From: Thermoplasmata archaeon
GTDB taxonomy: Archaea; Thermoplasmatota; Thermoplasmata; Thermoplasmatales; Thermoplasmataceae
Assembly (NCBI GenBank): GCA_021847855.1
Contig: JAJZOT010000071.1
Coordinates: forward strand, 1 to 7,465
Direction: 5' to 3'
Length of the DNA stretch: 7,465 nucleotides
Shown here: in pieces, positions 5,892 through 7,465 of the stretch
How positions within the stretch are numbered: the stretch's first letter is position 1
How the letters are laid out: the number at the start of each line of letters is the position of its first letter
Notes under the pieces: generated by a model
The model's input: the letters and a program-made list of their open reading frames with translations, nothing else
Told to the model about the DNA's origin: nothing
The model's database searches: none
Translations under genes and position numbers: made by a program

Positions 5892-6834
5892 ACCTTTTCT
5901 CCTCCCTGAAACATTGTTCAGATGTCCTCACAATATCGTTAACACCAATATGAAAGTAATCGAATAGCTCCCATGATTTTCCTGATTTACCGAATGTATC
6001 CTGCATTCCAACCCTGAAAACCGGTACAGGGTACTCCTCTGAGGTTACCTCTGCAACCCTGCTTCCAAGTCCGTTGAATATAGAGTGCTCTTCCACTGTA
6101 ACTATCCTGCCGGTCTCCCTGGCTGCCTTCACTATCTCATACCTGTCAACTGGCTTTATTGATGACATGTTCACAACCCTGGCGTCAATTCCTCTGTTTT
6201 TCAGTTCCTTTGCCGCATCCAGAGCGTATGAAACCATCACCCCCATTCCAAAAATTGTGATGTCTGAACCGTCCTTGAATGTTACAGATTTTCCTGGTTT
6301 GTACATATAATCTGGTTGGTTCAGCACAGGGAATTTCTCCCTGGTCAGCCTGACATAATACGGAGTTTTTGTTTTTTCTACCAGGAAATCCAAAACAGAT
6401 CTGGTTTCAATTGAATCCACAGGCACAATGACCTTCATATTGGGCAGTCCGGACATGATTCCGACATCCTCAACGATCTGGTGAGTCGCACCGTCCTCCC
6501 CAACTGTCAGGCCTGCATGTGTAACAACAAGCTTAACGTCAAGGTTGTTGTAGCATACTGACTGCCTCAGCTGCTCGTACGTTCTGGTGAGGAAAACGGC
6601 GAATGTTGATGCAAAGACCTTTTTTCCGCTGAGTGCAAGACCGGCAGCAGCAGTTATCATTGACTGTTCTGAGATTCCCATGTTGAAGAACCTCTCAGGG
6701 AATTCCTTGCCAAAGATGGCTGTCTTTGTGGATGACGAAAGATCCGCATCCATGACTACGACGTCCCTGTTTCTCTGCCCTATCTCCCTTATCTTCTCCC
6801 CGTATGCTTCACGCAGACTTTCGGTTTTGTTCAC
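5875..6834 (-). CDS. tktC: Transketolase, C-terminal (pyrimidine-binding) subunit
   Basis: This 319-aa subunit is the second half of a split, thiamine-diphosphate-dependent transketolase, which moves two-carbon ketol units between sugar phosphates. The PYR domain covers about residues 5-175: [11 protein letters not shown], the catalytic glutamate Glu56 in NMGISEQ that activates the cofactor's aminopyrimidine, and [14 protein letters not shown] (106-119) with the phosphate/pyrimidine-site residues. The C-terminal regulatory-type domain follows (about 185-305, including [14 protein letters not shown]). The start codon is GTG, overlapping the TGA of tktN in a GTGA junction and preceded by a good Shine-Dalgarno site. 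The similar 1-deoxyxylulose-5-phosphate synthase is unlikely because that enzyme is normally one long chain and archaea make isoprenoids by the mevalonate route. Confidence 0.93.
   Translation of the reverse strand: MNKTESLREAYGEKIREIGQRNRDVVVMDADLSSSTKTAIFGKEFPERFFNMGISEQSMITAAAGLALSGKKVFASTFAVFLTRTYEQLRQSVCYNNLDVKLVVTHAGLTVGEDGATHQIVEDVGIMSGLPNMKVIVPVDSIETRSVLDFLVEKTKTPYYVRLTREKFPVLNQPDYMYKPGKSVTFKDGSDITIFGMGVMVSYALDAAKELKNRGIDARVVNMSSIKPVDRYEIVKAARETGRIVTVEEHSIFNGLGSRVAEVTSEEYPVPVFRVGMQDTFGKSGKSWELFDYFHIGVNDIVRTSEQCFREEKRYENIS
5899..5907 (-). promoter_or_regulatory. Shine-Dalgarno site of tal, inside the end of tktC
   Basis: On the minus strand AGGGAGGAG lies 7 bases before the tal ATG at 5891 and within the last codons of tktC. 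Its strength suggests that ribosomes are recruited afresh for transaldolase while the two frames overlap. Confidence 0.65.
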
Positions 6835-7465
6835 TGTAAATCACCTGACAGATCAGCTATTGCCCTTTCATATTCTTCCTGCGATGCCGGGGGTGCGCCA
6901 TGATATTTTGGGTTATGCTCCATATAGCTTACGCCTTTCCCTTTCACCGTGTTTGCGATAATAATGGTTGGTCCATCCTTATGCTTCTTTGCTGTCTCTA
7001 TGGAACTTATGATTTCCTCATAATTATGACCGTCAATCTCAAGTACATTCCAACCGAAACTCCTGAACCTTTCGGACAGGTCTGGCATTGGCATTATATC
7101 CCTGGTAAAACCGTCGAGCTGTATCTCATTCCTGTCCAGTATTGCTATGAGGTTGGACAGCCTGTACTTGTTCCCTGCCATGAGTGATTCCCATATATTG
7201 CCTTCTTCAATCTCACCGTCGCCAAGGATGACAAAAACCTTGTAGTCCCTGTTGTCGAGTCTTCCAGCGAGACACATGCCCACTCCTATTCCAAGCCCCT
7301 GCCCAAGAGATCCGGTCGAAGCTTCAACACCCGGAATTCCCCTGTGCACATGGCCTTCCAGTTTAGAATTGATTTTCCTGAATCCTGTCAGGAGATCCTC
7401 GGGAAAGAACCCCTTTACTGCCAGCGTTGCATACAGGCCCGGAGATGCATGCCCCTTGCTCATAA
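6831..7465 (-). CDS. tktN: Transketolase, N-terminal (diphosphate-binding) subunit, 5' end beyond the window
   Basis: About 210 residues of the PP domain of the split transketolase are present; roughly the first 50-60 residues lie past the right edge. The first methionine in the visible frame is internal, directly before the conserved SKGHASPGLYA. Other landmarks are GHVHRGIPGVEASTGSLGQGLGIGVG, which lines the cofactor site, the GDGEIEEG metal/diphosphate motif with its paired Asn 29 residues further on in DRNEIQLDG, and ANTVKGKGVSYME near the end. It needs the tktC product for activity because the cofactor sits between the two domains. Its TGA overlaps the tktC start by 4 bp. The operon promoter lies outside the window. 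Confidence 0.94.
   Translation of the reverse strand, partial: MSKGHASPGLYATLAVKGFFPEDLLTGFRKINSKLEGHVHRGIPGVEASTGSLGQGLGIGVGMCLAGRLDNRDYKVFVILGDGEIEEGNIWESLMAGNKYRLSNLIAILDRNEIQLDGFTRDIMPMPDLSERFRSFGWNVLEIDGHNYEEIISSIETAKKHKDGPTIIIANTVKGKGVSYMEHNPKYHGAPPASQEEYERAIADLSGDLQ
6840..6846 (-). promoter_or_regulatory. Shine-Dalgarno site deciding the GTG start of tktC
   Basis: AGGTGAT on the minus strand matches the complement of the archaeal 16S 3' end over seven bases and lies 5 bases before the GTG at 6834. It supports this non-ATG start, which has no nearby ATG competitor with a comparable site. Confidence 0.65.

Noticed and set aside
1..7465. Search by eye for CRISPR arrays, tRNA or rRNA genes, insertion sequences and defence or toxin-antitoxin genes
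   Set aside because: No spaced direct repeats, cloverleaf-like sequences, terminal inverted repeats or recognisable defence proteins were seen; the window is mainly housekeeping genes.

Overview
The window looks like chromosomal DNA of a moderately AT-rich archaeon of the Thermoplasmatales (Thermoplasma / Cuniculiplasma / 'alphabet plasma' type). The main evidence is the proteasome beta subunit, which as I remember it is very close to the Thermoplasma acidophilum protein. It is supported by an aCPSF1/FttA-type KH–beta-CASP nuclease, an archaeal SAICAR synthetase, a transketolase split into two genes, a short TalC/FSA-type transaldolase whose active-site lysine falls at residue 86, heavy use of AGA/AGG for arginine, and archaeal TATA boxes 20-35 bp upstream of start codons. 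These identifications rest on motif recognition and memory of the families; no database search was possible.

Layout. Bases 1-147 are an upstream region with a possible tail of another frame. purC (148-1038, +) ends 3 bp from the end of a convergent 131-aa gene of unknown function (1042-1437, -). A 261-bp intergenic stretch follows; it holds that gene's promoter and a run of three small stem-loops. A stand-alone two-CBS-domain protein (1699-2124, -) comes next. A 327-bp divergent intergenic region (2125-2451) holds promoters for both flanking genes, a tandem 14-bp repeat and an A9 tract. Then come psmB (2452-3093, +) and the aCPSF1/FttA gene (3152-5074, +), a gene pair known from other euryarchaea. 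A 145-bp convergent spacer carries T-tracts on both strands. The last block is a tightly overlapping minus-strand operon read right to left: transketolase N-terminal subunit (cut by the window edge), transketolase C-terminal subunit, transaldolase.

How the genes work together. The tktN-tktC-tal operon is the non-oxidative pentose phosphate branch, which makes pentose phosphates from glycolytic intermediates. Pentose phosphate feeds PRPP and so purine synthesis, where PurC acts, although purC lies in a separate transcription unit. psmB and aCPSF1 join protein turnover with RNA 3'-end processing and transcription termination.

Most of the window is ordinary housekeeping DNA and I see no clear undescribed system. 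The points most worth a second look are the apparent loss of the GxxG loop in the second KH domain of aCPSF1, the stem-loop cluster at 1608-1674, the unassigned 131-aa protein, and the 14-bp tandem repeat upstream of psmB.
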